A DNA stretch of 64,000 nucleotides, from positions 806,001 through 870,000 of the forward strand of contig BCHX01000008.1 in the NCBI GenBank assembly GCA_001599755.1, in the 5' to 3' direction. This DNA is from Gliomastix tumulicola (Eukaryota > Ascomycota > Sordariomycetes > Hypocreales > Bionectriaceae). A program made the translations under genes and the position numbers. How positions within the stretch are numbered: position 1 is the stretch's first letter; the number at the start of each line of letters is the position of its first letter. The notes beneath the pieces are model-generated. The model made no database searches, was not told where the DNA came from, and was given only the letters and a program-made list of their open reading frames with translations. Shown here one piece after another: positions 33,750 through 45,240 of this stretch.

Positions 33750-36700
33750 CTACACCCCCTCCCAAAAGATATCCCACGCCTTCTTGCACAGCTCATTCTC
33801 AACCTTGGAAATCAAATCATCAAACATCAACCCGCCACCCTCATACCCCTCAAGCAACACCTTCCCATCCTTGACACCCTTCCATCCCTTGACCGGCAGT
33901 TGGAGAAGCTCATGCTTAGGACTACAGTACTTCCGCCCAAGATCCCCGTCCTTCTGTGCCATGACCGCGTAGTGACAGCCATCGCAGAGGAAGATATGGC
34001 ACGTGTAGCACTCGTACGCAGGACGCTTCCCCCACCACTTGTACACGCTAGCTGGGCAGCAGGAGCCCTCACAGACCCATTCGTACTCGGCTTCGGTGAC
34101 GACATTGATTAGGTCGCCTTCGTCCGTGGGAGCTTCTGACTCGTCGTCTGAGTCATCCTCGTCTTTGTCGTTCTCGGCACCGCTTGTTTCCTTTCCTGCG
34201 TCGGCACCGTTGTCGCCAGCCTTGTCTGGCTCTTCTTCCACTTCGTCGTCACTCTCGTCCACGTCAGAGTGAAACTCATCGTCGCTGCCCCAGTCATCAC
34301 CGGTATTGGCCTCGTATTCCCCCGTGAGGACATTGAAACGTGCCGAGGCAATGACGGCCGCCAGATGCTGCAGCTCCTCCCTTTCCGGACAGGGCGGCAA
34401 CGCCAGGGAGAGGATGTACATCGCTCGTGACAGCTCAGAGAGGTTCGTCCCGTCGTTCCAGCCGACTTTGTCTCGGAGCCCCTCGAAGCACGAGTGCATA
34501 TCTGCCGTCATGCGCTTCTGAAACTCGACAGCGGAGCCCATCTTAAGGACCATGCGGTTGATTGGGAGGCGGTGGCACACCATGTGTGTTTCGGAGATAG
34601 GAGGTACATCCAGCGCCAACGGCCTGCTGATAAGGCCTCGGGCCTCGTCTAGGAGCTTTTGCTTCTTGACGGGATCCTTGGACTCGCAGAACATGGTGTA
34701 GATAATTCCAGTCAAGAGACGCATCGCTTCCTCTAGGACGTCGTCCGCCGACTGATCCGTCACCGCGTACGGCCAGCCAGTCGAACTGCTGTCGAGAACC
34801 TCATCAAGCAGCACCTTCGCGCGCTCTAGATCTCCAAGCGCCTCAGAGAAGATACGTGAGAGGGCACAGCGGAAGGGCGCCCCTGCGTCGACGTTGTCGA
34901 GATATTTGATGGCACCTTCGTAGGTCTCAATGACCAGGTCGAGCTCACCGTGTCTAGCAGCTATATCAGTTAGAATATCCCTGCGCTCCCCACCGCCATC
35001 AAAGTCCCATGCCAGCCAGGTCAGTCTCTCGAGGATTGTCCATCGTCTGAGGGTCTTGAAGTAAGACTCAACGAACTCGGGCCCGTAGAAGAGCGCTATC
35101 TCCTCGTCAAGAATGTTTCCAGGTGTGAGCTTGGAAGGATCTGCGAGTTTGGCATCCAAGTATGCCTGGGACGCACTCTCCAAGTCATCGTTCTTGGCTT
35201 CGATGCGAGCCTTCGTCACGAGGGCCGCCTGTTTAACAGAAGACGGAATATCTTCGCTCTTGAGATACTCGTCCGTGGCAAATTGCGTCACATAGTCTCG
35301 TGCACTGTATCTCTTCCCGCGCTTGGACAGAACCTGGGCCATGAGTACCAGAGCCTTGAATCTCTCTAGCGGGGACGTCGTAGCATTTGCCTGGATAAGA
35401 TCGAGGGTCTTTTTGCAGGTGGACTCTGCGGGCTCGCGATGACCGAATTTGAGGAGGAGCTCGGACACGACACGGTATCCTGTGGCTGTCGGCTCGACAT
35501 CGAAGAGGCCAAGGACACCAAGAATGTTGTGCTTGTCGATGAAGCTGACTCCATCCCCCTCATCCTGTCCATTCTCATTGGTAACTGGCGTGTCATTTGC
35601 TGGCTCTTCCTCAACATCATCCTCGCTATCACTATCGGAGTCGTCGTCGTTGGATTTCTTGAGGCCTTTCCATGTAGTAGGAAACAGTTCGAGCGCCTTT
35701 TCCTTGATTAGATGTTTAGAGTCGGTCTGCGGCACATCGCGATTAGCCTCTGCCCTCAATGTTCTGACATCTTTCACAAGGCTTACCAGTTCAAGGGCAT
35801 TTCCAAGCCTTCTGAGACGCGTGAGAGCAGTCTGCAGATCCGGAGCTGTGTATAGCCTCTCGAGATGGGCCTTTGCAAGTGGCTGGAAGAGACTCCGAGG
35901 ATTCTCATGTAGCGCCTCCCACCACTTGGCCGCATCCTCGGTAATTTTGACCTCAGAGTCTTTGGCCGCCTCTGCCCACAGCGGGATCACGGACCAAGAG
36001 CTGTCCCCGAAGATATCTCTGTACTTGGACTTGTTCCACTCGATCATAGACGCAAAGTTGTGCTGGTTGGTGAAGATCTTCCACACCGCGGTCAGAACTT
36101 CAGCTTTCTCCGCCGCTGTGTGCTCTGCCGTCTTGATCCTCGCAAAGTGCTGCAGGGTGTAGTGTGTGGAGTACTTCTTGAATCTCTCGCCGAGCTTCAC
36201 CTTATCCTCGGGTTTGGTCGGCGCTGCTAGCTGCGCCGTGATCAGAAAGAGCCGTCGGTGGGTTTCTGAAGGCGTCCATCGAAGGTTCTGTGTCTGAACC
36301 GGCCCTTTACCCTCCAGCTCATGCTCATCCGAGGGCTGCAGGGTGCCCTGGAAGAAGGTTCGCATAGAGCGCTCCTTGAACTTGACGAGGAGGGATGCAT
36401 CGCTGTAGACCTTTGCTGCGTCATCCTTGCCGCTCTTTTCCAGATCCTGCACCGCGGTCTCCCAAGCGTTTTGCCCCGCGCTTATCTTAGCCCTGGCCTC
36501 GGCATCTGCTCCAAGGTCACCGACACGGATGAAGCCGGAGAGCGGCTGGAGAAGCTCGTCGATCTCAAAGTCTGCCCTGCCGGTGATGAACTGAAACAGA
36601 GAGTTGACCTCATGCAGCTGCAACGGGCGGAACGAGAAGGCAATGAGATGGAGGGCCGTCTGGGTGATGTCCTGATGCGAGACACCGATGACGCGGTTGA

Positions 36701-38603
36701 GGGACACGAGCATGTCTTCGTAAATATTGTTTAGTGTGACAGGCAAGGGACGATCTAGGCTGCGCAGAACAGCACCCTCGCGGGCCAGATGGTCGAAGCG
36801 GAGGAGGATGTTCTCGGCGTAGAGCATGTGTGGCGATACCTCCTCGGTCTTGTCCGCAACGCGCTGCTTGACATAACGCCCGAACGAGCGCAGGTTTGGG
36901 AGCGCGTTGATGCGGTTCCAGACGAGTGTCTTGATATCGGCTGCCTGCTTTTCCTTGGTTACGACGATCTCCGAGACGGAGAGGCCGCCCTCTGCACTTG
37001 TCGTGATTCTAGACACGACACTGGGGCGAGTGGTGACGACGATCGAGATGCGGAGCTCTTTGTCCCTGACGATCTTGAGAAACTCGATGAAGTTGTCAAG
37101 ATTATCCATCTCGTCAATACCATCCAAGATCAGGAACAGTCGGTGCTTTGCGCCCTTGCGGAACGCGTGTGCCAGGAACACGTTCACATGGTCTTCCCAC
37201 ACCCAGATATCCAGTTCCACCTCGTCCCGCTTGTAGTAGGCACTCATAGCCTCGCACAGGGCTGGGCTCTGCTCCGCAATTTGGTTCACGACGGTGGTGG
37301 TGGCGCTGACGAAGCGAGAAAGACTCTGGTGCTGCTCGCGGAAGTAGAAGTGGGCGACGCAGGTGAGCTTGTCGGGAGACTGCTGGGCCTGATTCCAGAG
37401 TCTGTTGTAGATGGTCGCAGCGATGTGACTCTTGCCCGTGCCTGGCTGGCCGACGACGGCGAGCAGCTTCGGACCGGCTTCTGTTGGATTTTTCTCCGTA
37501 TCATCCTCGTCATGGGTGCCATCTCCCAATTCTCCAACCGCATCCTCACCCGCCCATTCTTTCCACTGCGTCTCGGAAAACACCCACGAGCAGGTATCCT
37601 CCATCTGTGTCTCCTCGAGAATATGATACTCGTGGATCTCCCCCTCTATCTCAGGCAGCATGTTCCTAAACTTCATCGCCGAGGGCGCCTTATCCGCCGC
37701 GGCGGCCTTGCTCTTGGAATCCTTGCTGCTCGTTCTGGTCTCGCCGTCCCCGCGCTGGTGGCTCTGCAGCCTCTTCTGCTCTTCAAAGGCGCTGATGAGC
37801 TTCATGACGCCCGAGTGGATATGATCTGTCGTCTCCTGCAGATTACCTAGTATCGCACGCTGTTCCTCGAGAAGCTTCCCGTGGGACGTCTGGTTGGCGA
37901 GCAGCTCGGTCTCCATGCGCTTGCTCTCCTCGGTGTTGGCGAGGATGGCAAACTCGGTAGCGCTCTGCAGGCGAGCCAGCTGCGTGTCCATGCTCTTGCG
38001 GGCGCCGCCGAGCTCCTCGTCCTGGCCGAACATGAGGCTCGTGATCCACTTCTTGAAGCGGCCCAGCTCGATGTACTTGTGGGCGAAGGCGCACATGGTG
38101 AGGAAGGAGGTGAAGACGTCCATGAGGCAGTTCTGGTAGGCCTTGTACTTGGGCATGCGGGTCTCGAGGATGACGATGCGCTGCAGGAAGGCGTTCATGT
38201 CCTCAAAGAAGACGACCACAATATCGTAGTCGGCCGAGACCTGGCGGCAAGCGCTTAACATGAAGGTCACCGCTGTGCCAATGGCCGCAGCAGGCGGGAA
38301 GGCCGGCGTCGCGGCGGCAATGAGCTGCTGGGCGCCGGTCTCGAGGAAGTCGAGGTTGTTGGCGAAGAGCGTGCGCAGCTTGTCGACCTTCTTCTCGTTG
38401 TGACGGAACTTGTGGAAGTTGTTCATCTCGTTGGAGCCGTGGGCGATCATCTCGGTCGTCGAGGGGAACTTCTGGACGAGGTCGAAGCCCACGATGCCCT
38501 TGTACGCCTTGAGGGCGTCGCGCCAGATGTCGGCCACATCTCGAGCGTCGTTCTTGAGGGACTCGGACAGCTGGGACTGCTCCTGTGTCGTGATGGCTGT
38601 CAT
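33750..38603 (-). CDS. NACHT/STAND NLR with Goodbye-like N-terminus and C-terminal zinc finger
   Basis: Single-exon protein of 1617 residues. Residues ~15-230 are helical and resemble the fungal STAND N-terminal 'Goodbye' domain, with an AAATPAFPPAAAIGTAVTFML stretch at the position where that domain has its Ala-rich helix. The NACHT core has Walker A GQPGTGKS (385-392), Walker B LFLILDGIDEMD (489-500) and a sensor TTRPS (524-528). The long C-terminal part has acidic runs (around residues 1010 and 1440-1490) and TPR-like helices (LLKFGHREPAESTC, YLDAKLADPSKL). The last 110 residues form a ZZ-like zinc finger: Cys 1511, 1515, 1516, 1532, 1535, 1540, 1543, 1560 and His 1564. Fungal NLRs act as intracellular sensors that oligomerise and trigger cell death or defence. 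A zinc finger as the C-terminal module is less usual than WD or ankyrin repeats. Ligand unknown. Confidence 0.9.
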   Translation of the reverse strand: MTAITTQEQSQLSESLKNDARDVADIWRDALKAYKGIVGFDLVQKFPSTTEMIAHGSNEMNNFHKFRHNEKKVDKLRTLFANNLDFLETGAQQLIAAATPAFPPAAAIGTAVTFMLSACRQVSADYDIVVVFFEDMNAFLQRIVILETRMPKYKAYQNCLMDVFTSFLTMCAFAHKYIELGRFKKWITSLMFGQDEELGGARKSMDTQLARLQSATEFAILANTEESKRMETELLANQTSHGKLLEEQRAILGNLQETTDHIHSGVMKLISAFEEQKRLQSHQRGDGETRTSSKDSKSKAAAADKAPSAMKFRNMLPEIEGEIHEYHILEETQMEDTCSWVFSETQWKEWAGEDAVGELGDGTHDEDDTEKNPTEAGPKLLAVVGQPGTGKSHIAATIYNRLWNQAQQSPDKLTCVAHFYFREQHQSLSRFVSATTTVVNQIAEQSPALCEAMSAYYKRDEVELDIWVWEDHVNVFLAHAFRKGAKHRLFLILDGIDEMDNLDNFIEFLKIVRDKELRISIVVTTRPSVVSRITTSAEGGLSVSEIVVTKEKQAADIKTLVWNRINALPNLRSFGRYVKQRVADKTEEVSPHMLYAENILLRFDHLAREGAVLRSLDRPLPVTLNNIYEDMLVSLNRVIGVSHQDITQTALHLIAFSFRPLQLHEVNSLFQFITGRADFEIDELLQPLSGFIRVGDLGADAEARAKISAGQNAWETAVQDLEKSGKDDAAKVYSDASLLVKFKERSMRTFFQGTLQPSDEHELEGKGPVQTQNLRWTPSETHRRLFLITAQLAAPTKPEDKVKLGERFKKYSTHYTLQHFARIKTAEHTAAEKAEVLTAVWKIFTNQHNFASMIEWNKSKYRDIFGDSSWSVIPLWAEAAKDSEVKITEDAAKWWEALHENPRSLFQPLAKAHLERLYTAPDLQTALTRLRRLGNALELVSLVKDVRTLRAEANRDVPQTDSKHLIKEKALELFPTTWKGLKKSNDDDSDSDSEDDVEEEPANDTPVTNENGQDEGDGVSFIDKHNILGVLGLFDVEPTATGYRVVSELLLKFGHREPAESTCKKTLDLIQANATTSPLERFKALVLMAQVLSKRGKRYSARDYVTQFATDEYLKSEDIPSSVKQAALVTKARIEAKNDDLESASQAYLDAKLADPSKLTPGNILDEEIALFYGPEFVESYFKTLRRWTILERLTWLAWDFDGGGERRDILTDIAARHGELDLVIETYEGAIKYLDNVDAGAPFRCALSRIFSEALGDLERAKVLLDEVLDSSSTGWPYAVTDQSADDVLEEAMRLLTGIIYTMFCESKDPVKKQKLLDEARGLISRPLALDVPPISETHMVCHRLPINRMVLKMGSAVEFQKRMTADMHSCFEGLRDKVGWNDGTNLSELSRAMYILSLALPPCPEREELQHLAAVIASARFNVLTGEYEANTGDDWGSDDEFHSDVDESDDEVEEEPDKAGDNGADAGKETSGAENDKDEDDSDDESEAPTDEGDLINVVTEAEYEWVCEGSCCPASVYKWWGKRPAYECYTCHIFLCDGCHYAVMAQKDGDLGRKYCSPKHELLQLPVKGWKGVKDGKVLLEGYEGGGLMFDDLISKVENELCKKAWDIFWEGV

Positions 38604-39506
38604 GACTGTCGTGGTGCGAGGGCGCAGTCGGAATCGTGAGGAGTGGTGGGAACGACAGACGGAGGTCTCCCCTCTTTGTGAGGGGCCTTAAGGGGGAGAT
38701 AAACAATCGCGTGATGTTTCATCCATTCCTGACTGGAAGAATAGCGCAAGGATTCCCTGAAGCATAGTGAGATAAGCACTAAATTAGCTTGGGACGAGAG
38801 GCAAGACGCGAGAGAGAAGAGGGAAGTGGAAAAAGGGCAAGGCCCGAGCCGCCTCTCGAGCATACCCTGGCAGTTCCAATATGCGTACGAATATTGGTGA
38901 GGGGTTGAAGGGTTGAGATCCCAGTAGAAGCAGCGGTGAGCGCGCTTAGTTCGAGAGTGGTTAGCTTCTGATGATCAACTAATGCCTGCATCGTGGAGTT
39001 CATTCATGCTCACCTGCAGCAGCTGACGCTCTTGTCGCCTTCGAGTTATTCATGAGGGCGAATTGGTGCGAGTGAATTGCGTGTCCTCCTCTCTCGAGCG
39101 GTGTGAATGCGTCTGGTTTCCTTCGATCTCGGTGATACTTAATTTCAAGGCAATCAGAGGAAGTTGGAGGTCTGTGGAATCCCCGCATTACGTAAGCTCC
39201 ACAACTGGCGACAAAATACTCAAGCGACTGAGTAATCAAATTAGGTAGATGCATGGTCCAAGCTTTCTTTCACCCACCTGGCTCGAACGGAAGGCTGCTT
39301 AGTCATTCATCCTGCCATTTGGACTTCCTCTCTCCTGCTGCGTGCTCGCCCTCTCCTCCATCTCTCCTCCATCCTCACACCGTGCTCTCGGGCGCAGCGA
39401 GACCATCTAGCGCCATTATACGATTTCATGATCACTCCGCCCTCTTTCTCCGCACTTCTCTATTCTATTCAGCACTGCACCCTCCACCTCAATCACGGCC
39501 TCAATC
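38604..39506. other. Divergent intergenic interval
   Basis: Shared upstream region of the NLR (minus) and the coiled-coil gene (plus). No gene seen. The last 200 bases before 39507 are pyrimidine-rich. Confidence 0.55.
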
Positions 39507-41055
39507 ATGGCACCGCCCTCCGACCCCAGCTGGGTCTCGCAAGCGAACAAAGCTCGAGGCAGACAGGAGAAAGCGCAGGAGGAAATACGAACCCCTGGAG
39601 TGGGTCTGACCCAAGACACGATGCGACACTTCCAGTACATCATCCGAAGAGAAGTGTCGGCCCTTGGCGGCGAAACCACGATCGAAATCTTGAACGTCCT
39701 GAACACGGGCAAGGGCGCGCGGCTCGCAAAGCCGCCCGCCGGCAAGAGCTGCGAGTTCGACGTCACATTCTCAGTGCAGTTCCGCGATGGCGATTGGGCC
39801 CTGCTCCTCGCGGATAAAAAGCAGGGGCGAGTGGACTGGTACCACGGATGGAGCACCGTCTTCTCTTCAAACTCTCCGACAGTTGAAAGGCAACATGAAT
39901 GGGCTCAGTAGGTCAAGCCCGGATCAAAGTTTGCCACTTCTTTCATGAAGGTCAGTCGAAGCAGCCCCCTGCCCCCGGGTGGCATTATCGACGCTTTGAT
40001 CATGCGGAGGCGAAAGCTGGCCCCCTGCTCTGTTGTGTTGTTTCATGAGCTGACACACCCCGGAACAGAATGAACACGGACGATTGCCCCTCAACAAGTA
40101 CAGCGGCATCTATGTCGTTGCAGCTATCCTCTACTGGCTTCGCAACAAGCGCCTACCCATCTACATGGATGAGGCCAGAGCACGCGCAGACTTGTTGAAT
40201 CTTCTCGAGCCTTCGCGGAGGAGCATCCAGATACTATTTCCTACGGCAGTACAAGTTGGAAGCAAGCGGGATGAAGTCTATGAGCGAACCGATAAGAATA
40301 TGGCGAACGGAGAACACCCGCCGAATAAGAGAGTCCGCGTCAGTCATCCAGACAGCGACGATGACGACGCCACCAACATGCCGACGGAGAACTCCGCCTC
40401 TAAAGACACGATGGTAAACAACGTGGTGGATATCAACGATACTCCTCACAACGATTTGCGACTCATTGAAGTCGAATGGAAGCACGTCACCGGAACCGCT
40501 CCGCATACATATTCCCTACACGAGGTCAAGGTCCACGAGGAACAGATCAGCGAGCTGAAGATAAGACTGGCAGATCTCGAGGCCCGCAGCTCCAAAACAA
40601 GAAAAGACCTCGACTCTCTACAATCTTCCCTCGCCAAAGCAGAACAGAAGCTATCAGAAAGCGAGCAGGTGGAGGCGCGAATTGACAATTTCCTTCGACG
40701 GCCATACAAAGCTCACGACGACCCGTGCGATCCAGACCGCAGAGGTGACTTGAGCTCCTCTACTCTCGACAAAAGATTTACGGACAGTGTCAACGCACAG
40801 ATTCATCTGCTGAAAGAAGCCAAGGCAGAGGTTACTGAGAACCAGAAAGAAAGGGATAACGTCCTCGCCAAAATCGCCATCCATGAGAATCAAGCTGAGG
40901 CGATAGCTGTTGAACTTCCACCAACGCGCATACTTCTACAGAAGGAGATCCTCGCGGTTGAATATCTAAAGACGCGACAGTCCGCCATGGACAGTATGGA
41001 ACATCTGAAAGAAATACGAAGGAAAATGGTCAACGTCGCAACCACTTCAGAATAG
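39507..41055 (+). CDS. Unrecognised coiled-coil protein with an in-frame TAG or an unresolved intron
   Basis: I do not recognise this protein. A first open frame (39507-39908) runs to a TAG at 39909-39911. The same frame continues as VKPGSKFATSFMK to 39950, where a GTCAGT donor opens an intron ending with AACAG at 40068, and then NEHGRLPLNKYSGIYVVAAIL to the stop at 41053-41055. The phase matches, so 39507-39950 and 40069-41055 look like one gene interrupted by the TAG. Either a weak-donor intron ending in GTAG at 39911 removes it, or it is a nonsense mutation (CAG to TAG, a change RIP can make). The N-terminal part has a mixed alpha/beta pattern. The C-terminal part has an NKRVRV basic patch after residue ~200 and a long Lys/Glu-rich coiled coil. 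No known domain. It is the last gene before the AT-rich block. Confidence 0.6.
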
Positions 41056-41860
41056 ACCGCAAGTTATTTGCACTTGCGGGACAGGACGGCAATCGGCAGT
41101 AACAGGCCATCGACAAAACCATTAGATTAGAGTTTGGTGTTAGAAAGGGGGTGGTTATGGTGTGAAAAGATAACCGTCGTCTGTATTATTGAGATTTGAG
41201 TGTTGCTGGGATTCTATTGGGGCAATGTCCGAGGCCTTGAGTAGATATATGTACATTTTGGTGGAGGATTTGGCGATGAAAAGATTGATGAGTCCATGGC
41301 GGTATTCAAGCTGAATATTTGATTACGATGTAGTCAGTTGAATCACCTCTTAAAACATTCCAACAGCGAACCGTGAAGCATACCCTTGATATCCCAGAAG
41401 CTTAGTATTCACCTTTCACGCTGAGAGCACAGGTGAGGGTACGTCGGGACAGACAAAGGATCGAAAGGAAACAGTCAACACGAAGATTAAGGAGACATTT
41501 CAAGGGACACTGTACCTAGTCCAAATCACAGCATCCAGGTCCAATACTCCTCCACGATATCAATTCTGGCCACTTAGACGGGCGACTGCCAATAAACCCA
41601 CGACCTCCCACTGGTCCATAAGGACCTTAATGAAGACGCAGTAGAATAGTTGGATTTGAAAAATTTGTGATATGGGAATGCCAAGCGTCAAAGCAGCGCG
41701 GTTAGAACGGATCCCAAGCCTACGGACATTCCCCAATCAAGACCATGAGTAGGGCCGGGAGACATTGTTCCAGTAATCGCGGTCATGGTGTCATACTTTT
41801 CCGGTTTAGCGCCCGCCTAAAGGGGGATCACACCCCTCGCCACTCTAGCATCCCATCACC
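41056..41860. other. Intergenic flank next to the AT-rich block
   Basis: Ordinary base composition with no gene seen. It ends in a GC-containing stretch (gcccgcctaaagggg...) directly followed by AT-rich DNA. Confidence 0.6.
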
Positions 41861-42559
41861 CCTATTTATTATATTAGTAGCCCTAGTACTATATTAAACC
41901 TTATAAATATCTACCTCCCTCTTAAAGTATCTTTAACTTCTTTTTTTTTTTTCCCTTTATTATATCCCCCTTCCTTTTATTCCCTTTAGCCCCCTCTTAT
42001 TAGCTCCCTCTTCTACCTTAGCTATAACCTAGCTATAGCCTGCTTAGCCTCTCTTATAACTTTATCCCCCTTAGGCTAGTAGGCTTAATTAATTATATTA
42101 ACTATTAAGTTACTTCTTATTTTAGTATTTATTATATTAAAAGTATTATATAATACTTTTATATTATAGTATTTTTACTATATATTTATAGAGAGTAATA
42201 TATATATATATATATATATTTTAAGTTAACTAAAGCTTTAAATAATAATTAGTTAATAATTTAAAGATATTAGTTTTAAGTATTTAGCTAGGTAGCTATA
42301 ATATAATATAAATACTAGAGGTACTTAGTTAATAATATTTAATAGGGGCTAGGACAAGAATAGCATTACGCTAAGCCTAAGAAGTCCTAGTATTATTACT
42401 TATTATTATTAGACACTTATCTATAAAAGGCAGCACCTCACTATTCTAGCTTAAGGAGGGATAGTGAATAATATAATAACTAAACCCACCCCCTACTAAG
42501 AGATTACTCTATGAATACATAGTGTAACTCACTTTTATATTAAGACCCTTAATAATATC

Positions 42560-43206
42560 CCTAATTATTAAAAGGTAAAAGGAGCTAATAAACTAGTTAA
42601 CTAAGTATAAGGGAGGGAGAGCTATTAAATTATTATTATTTATTAATATTTAATTAAGTATTATAATAAATAATAATTATATTTAAAAAAGTCTAATAAT
42701 ACTTAATTAAGTAATAGTTTCCCTAATAATAGAGCTTAAGCCTAGGCTTAGTACCTCTAAGTTATTAATAATATATTTATTTTACTATTTACTTTATAAT
42801 TTAACTTTTCCCTTAAGTAGTTTAAAGTAGTATTATATTTACTTAATATTATATATTTTATTAATAACTTCCTTAGCTTAAATTAATATAAATAAATACT
42901 ACTTTATTAATTTTTATTATATTTATTCTATAGCTATATATAAAATAACTATTAAAGAGAGCTATAATAGTAAATATTCTTATAATAAAGTAAAAGTATA
43001 ATAACTTAAAGCACTAAGCTTAGGTTTAAGCTTTACTATTAGGGAAATTATTACTTAATTAAGTAATATTAGATTTTTTTTAAATATAATTATTAGTTAT
43101 TATAATACTTAATTAAATATTAACTAGTAGTAATAATTTAATAGCTCTTCTTTCTTTATATTTAATTAATTAATTAATTAGCTCTTTTTACCTTTAAATA
43201 ATTAAA
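42560..43206. repeat. Foldback / MITE-like element with ~208-bp inverted arms
   Basis: The segment at 42,560-42,768 is found again, reverse-complemented, at 42,999-43,206, with about 230 bases between. Shared landmarks are 'aaaggtaaaaggagct', 'gagctattaaattatta' and 'gcttaagcctaggcttag'. The arms differ by transitions and small indels. The right arm ends immediately before an LTR start at 43,211. No coding capacity. It may be a non-autonomous TIR transposon or a foldback element. Confidence 0.75.
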
Positions 43207-43210
43207 GATA

Positions 43211-45240
43211 TATTATAACCTAATTAATATAATTATAAGATCACAGGCCTAGTAGATTAAAGTAAATACTATAAAATAAGAATATTTTATTTTATATTAG
43301 GGAAGGAAATATATTTACTTTAGAGAATATAATTTATAAAGCTATATATAAATTAATTATAAACTAGCTTTATAGTTTACTAAGAAAATAATATACTATA
43401 AGTATATTAATAAATATATATATTATAATTATTACTTAAATAAATTAAATAACTTACTAGCTATTAATAAAGTACTTTACTTAAATATATTTTTTATTAA
43501 TAAGTATTTAAGTTTAAAGAGTTTTTTATTATATATATTATAGTACTACTAATATTTATATTTACTTACTATAACTATTATTTACTTAATTAAAGTATTT
43601 TAGTATTTTAAAAATATAAAACTAGTTAAACTTAATTTAATTACCTTATACTAAATAAATTACCTTATTTATTATATATTAATAGCTCTTATTTAAACTC
43701 TATTATAATAAAGACTAAGTAATTCTAAGAGATATTATATTATCCTCTAAAACTCTTAAATTAACTAGTAAATAACTTATTACTTTAGTTAATAAACTAA
43801 TAATTAAAAGTTTTAAAATTACTAATAAGCTTATATGCTAATAAGATGTTTATAATACTAATATATATAAGTTTATAGAATATATAATAACTATAAATAA
43901 AGAACTTTAATTACTTTAAGCTAAGAAAGTTAAGTAAAAGTTAAAGTTTAAATATAAATTAACTATTTTAATTTAAAAACTTAAAGAATAAGAGAAGTAA
44001 AATAGGAAATAATATTATAAGTAGCTTAAGTAAATATACTATAATACTTATATAACTTAAGGAGAAAAGAAAAAGAAAATCCTTAAGCTTATAGTACTAA
44101 AGCTATATAATAATAGCTCTAAAGACCTTTATTTCTTTATTATTAAATTAAAAATATACTTTAAGTATTACTTTATATTATTCTTTAATAATATTTATAA
44201 AATTAAGTTTATATTTAATTATTTTAAGAGGAAGCTACTTTAATAGTTTTAATTTTAAATAAATAAATATATTAAGAATTAAGTTAATAATATTACTTTA
44301 AAGTTATATAAAAGTTTTAATATATTTAAATATATATTTATATAACTTTATAATATTATTAATAAAGAAGAAAAAATATATTAAAAGCTAAATTAACTTA
44401 AATAAACTAAAGTTATATTTAATTATACTATTAAAGAATAAGTTTTAATAATAAAGCTTAGCTAAAATAACTTTTACTTTATTAATATTATATATATTAG
44501 CTTTAAAGATAAAGTTAAAAATAAACTAGCTTAAGAGAGGTAGCTTTTAAATAAATTTAATAAATAAGTAAAATTAATTATTAAAATTAATAATAAATAA
44601 TATACTAAATATATAAATAAAAAGTAATAAAATTACTAAGAGTATTATACTCTACTTTATAGACTTAGTTAAAGTTAATTTAAAACTTATAAAAATAAAA
44701 TAACTATTAACTAAATTAAGGGAATTAAAACCTTAATACTAAGAGATATAACCCTAATAATATAATATTTAAAACTATATATATAAGGCCTATAAAGCTA
44801 GGTACTTTATATAAGTAGCTAGAGTAAAGCTAAGAGTATAAATTTATTACTTATTATAATTATAGTAAATAAAAATATAAAGTAAGTATTTCTTACTTAC
44901 TTAAATAAAAATAAAGCTTAAGGTTATAAAAGTAAATTAAATAAAAGAAACTTAATAAAAAGTTTAATATAATTTAAAGCTAAATAAAGGAATTAATATA
45001 TAAATCCCTCTCTTAAATAGTATATTATAATAATATTTATTATATTTATATATTTAATTAACTTAATAGCTAAAGAATATTTAATACTTTATAATATAAC
45101 TTAGGAGATAAAAGCTACTTTAATGTAAAAGACTTATATAAAACTAATAATAGAGAAGAAATTAATAATATTATAACTATAGAATTCCTTATATAGAAAT
45201 ATTTAAAAGATGCTCTTTAAAAGATTAAATTTTTCCCTAA
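43211..45240 (+). mobile_element. Degraded gypsy-type element A: LTR (43211-43676) plus 5' internal part
   Basis: An LTR-like segment starts TATTATAACC at 43,211 and ends near 43,676. Its second half aligns with the 3' half of the LTRs at 52,753 and 60,178. The sequence behind it (aatagctcttatttaaactc...) matches the internal 5' region of the complete element at 53,241 onwards and continues through a gag-like segment. It stops where the next LTR begins at 45,241. No open frames survive. Confidence 0.7.
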
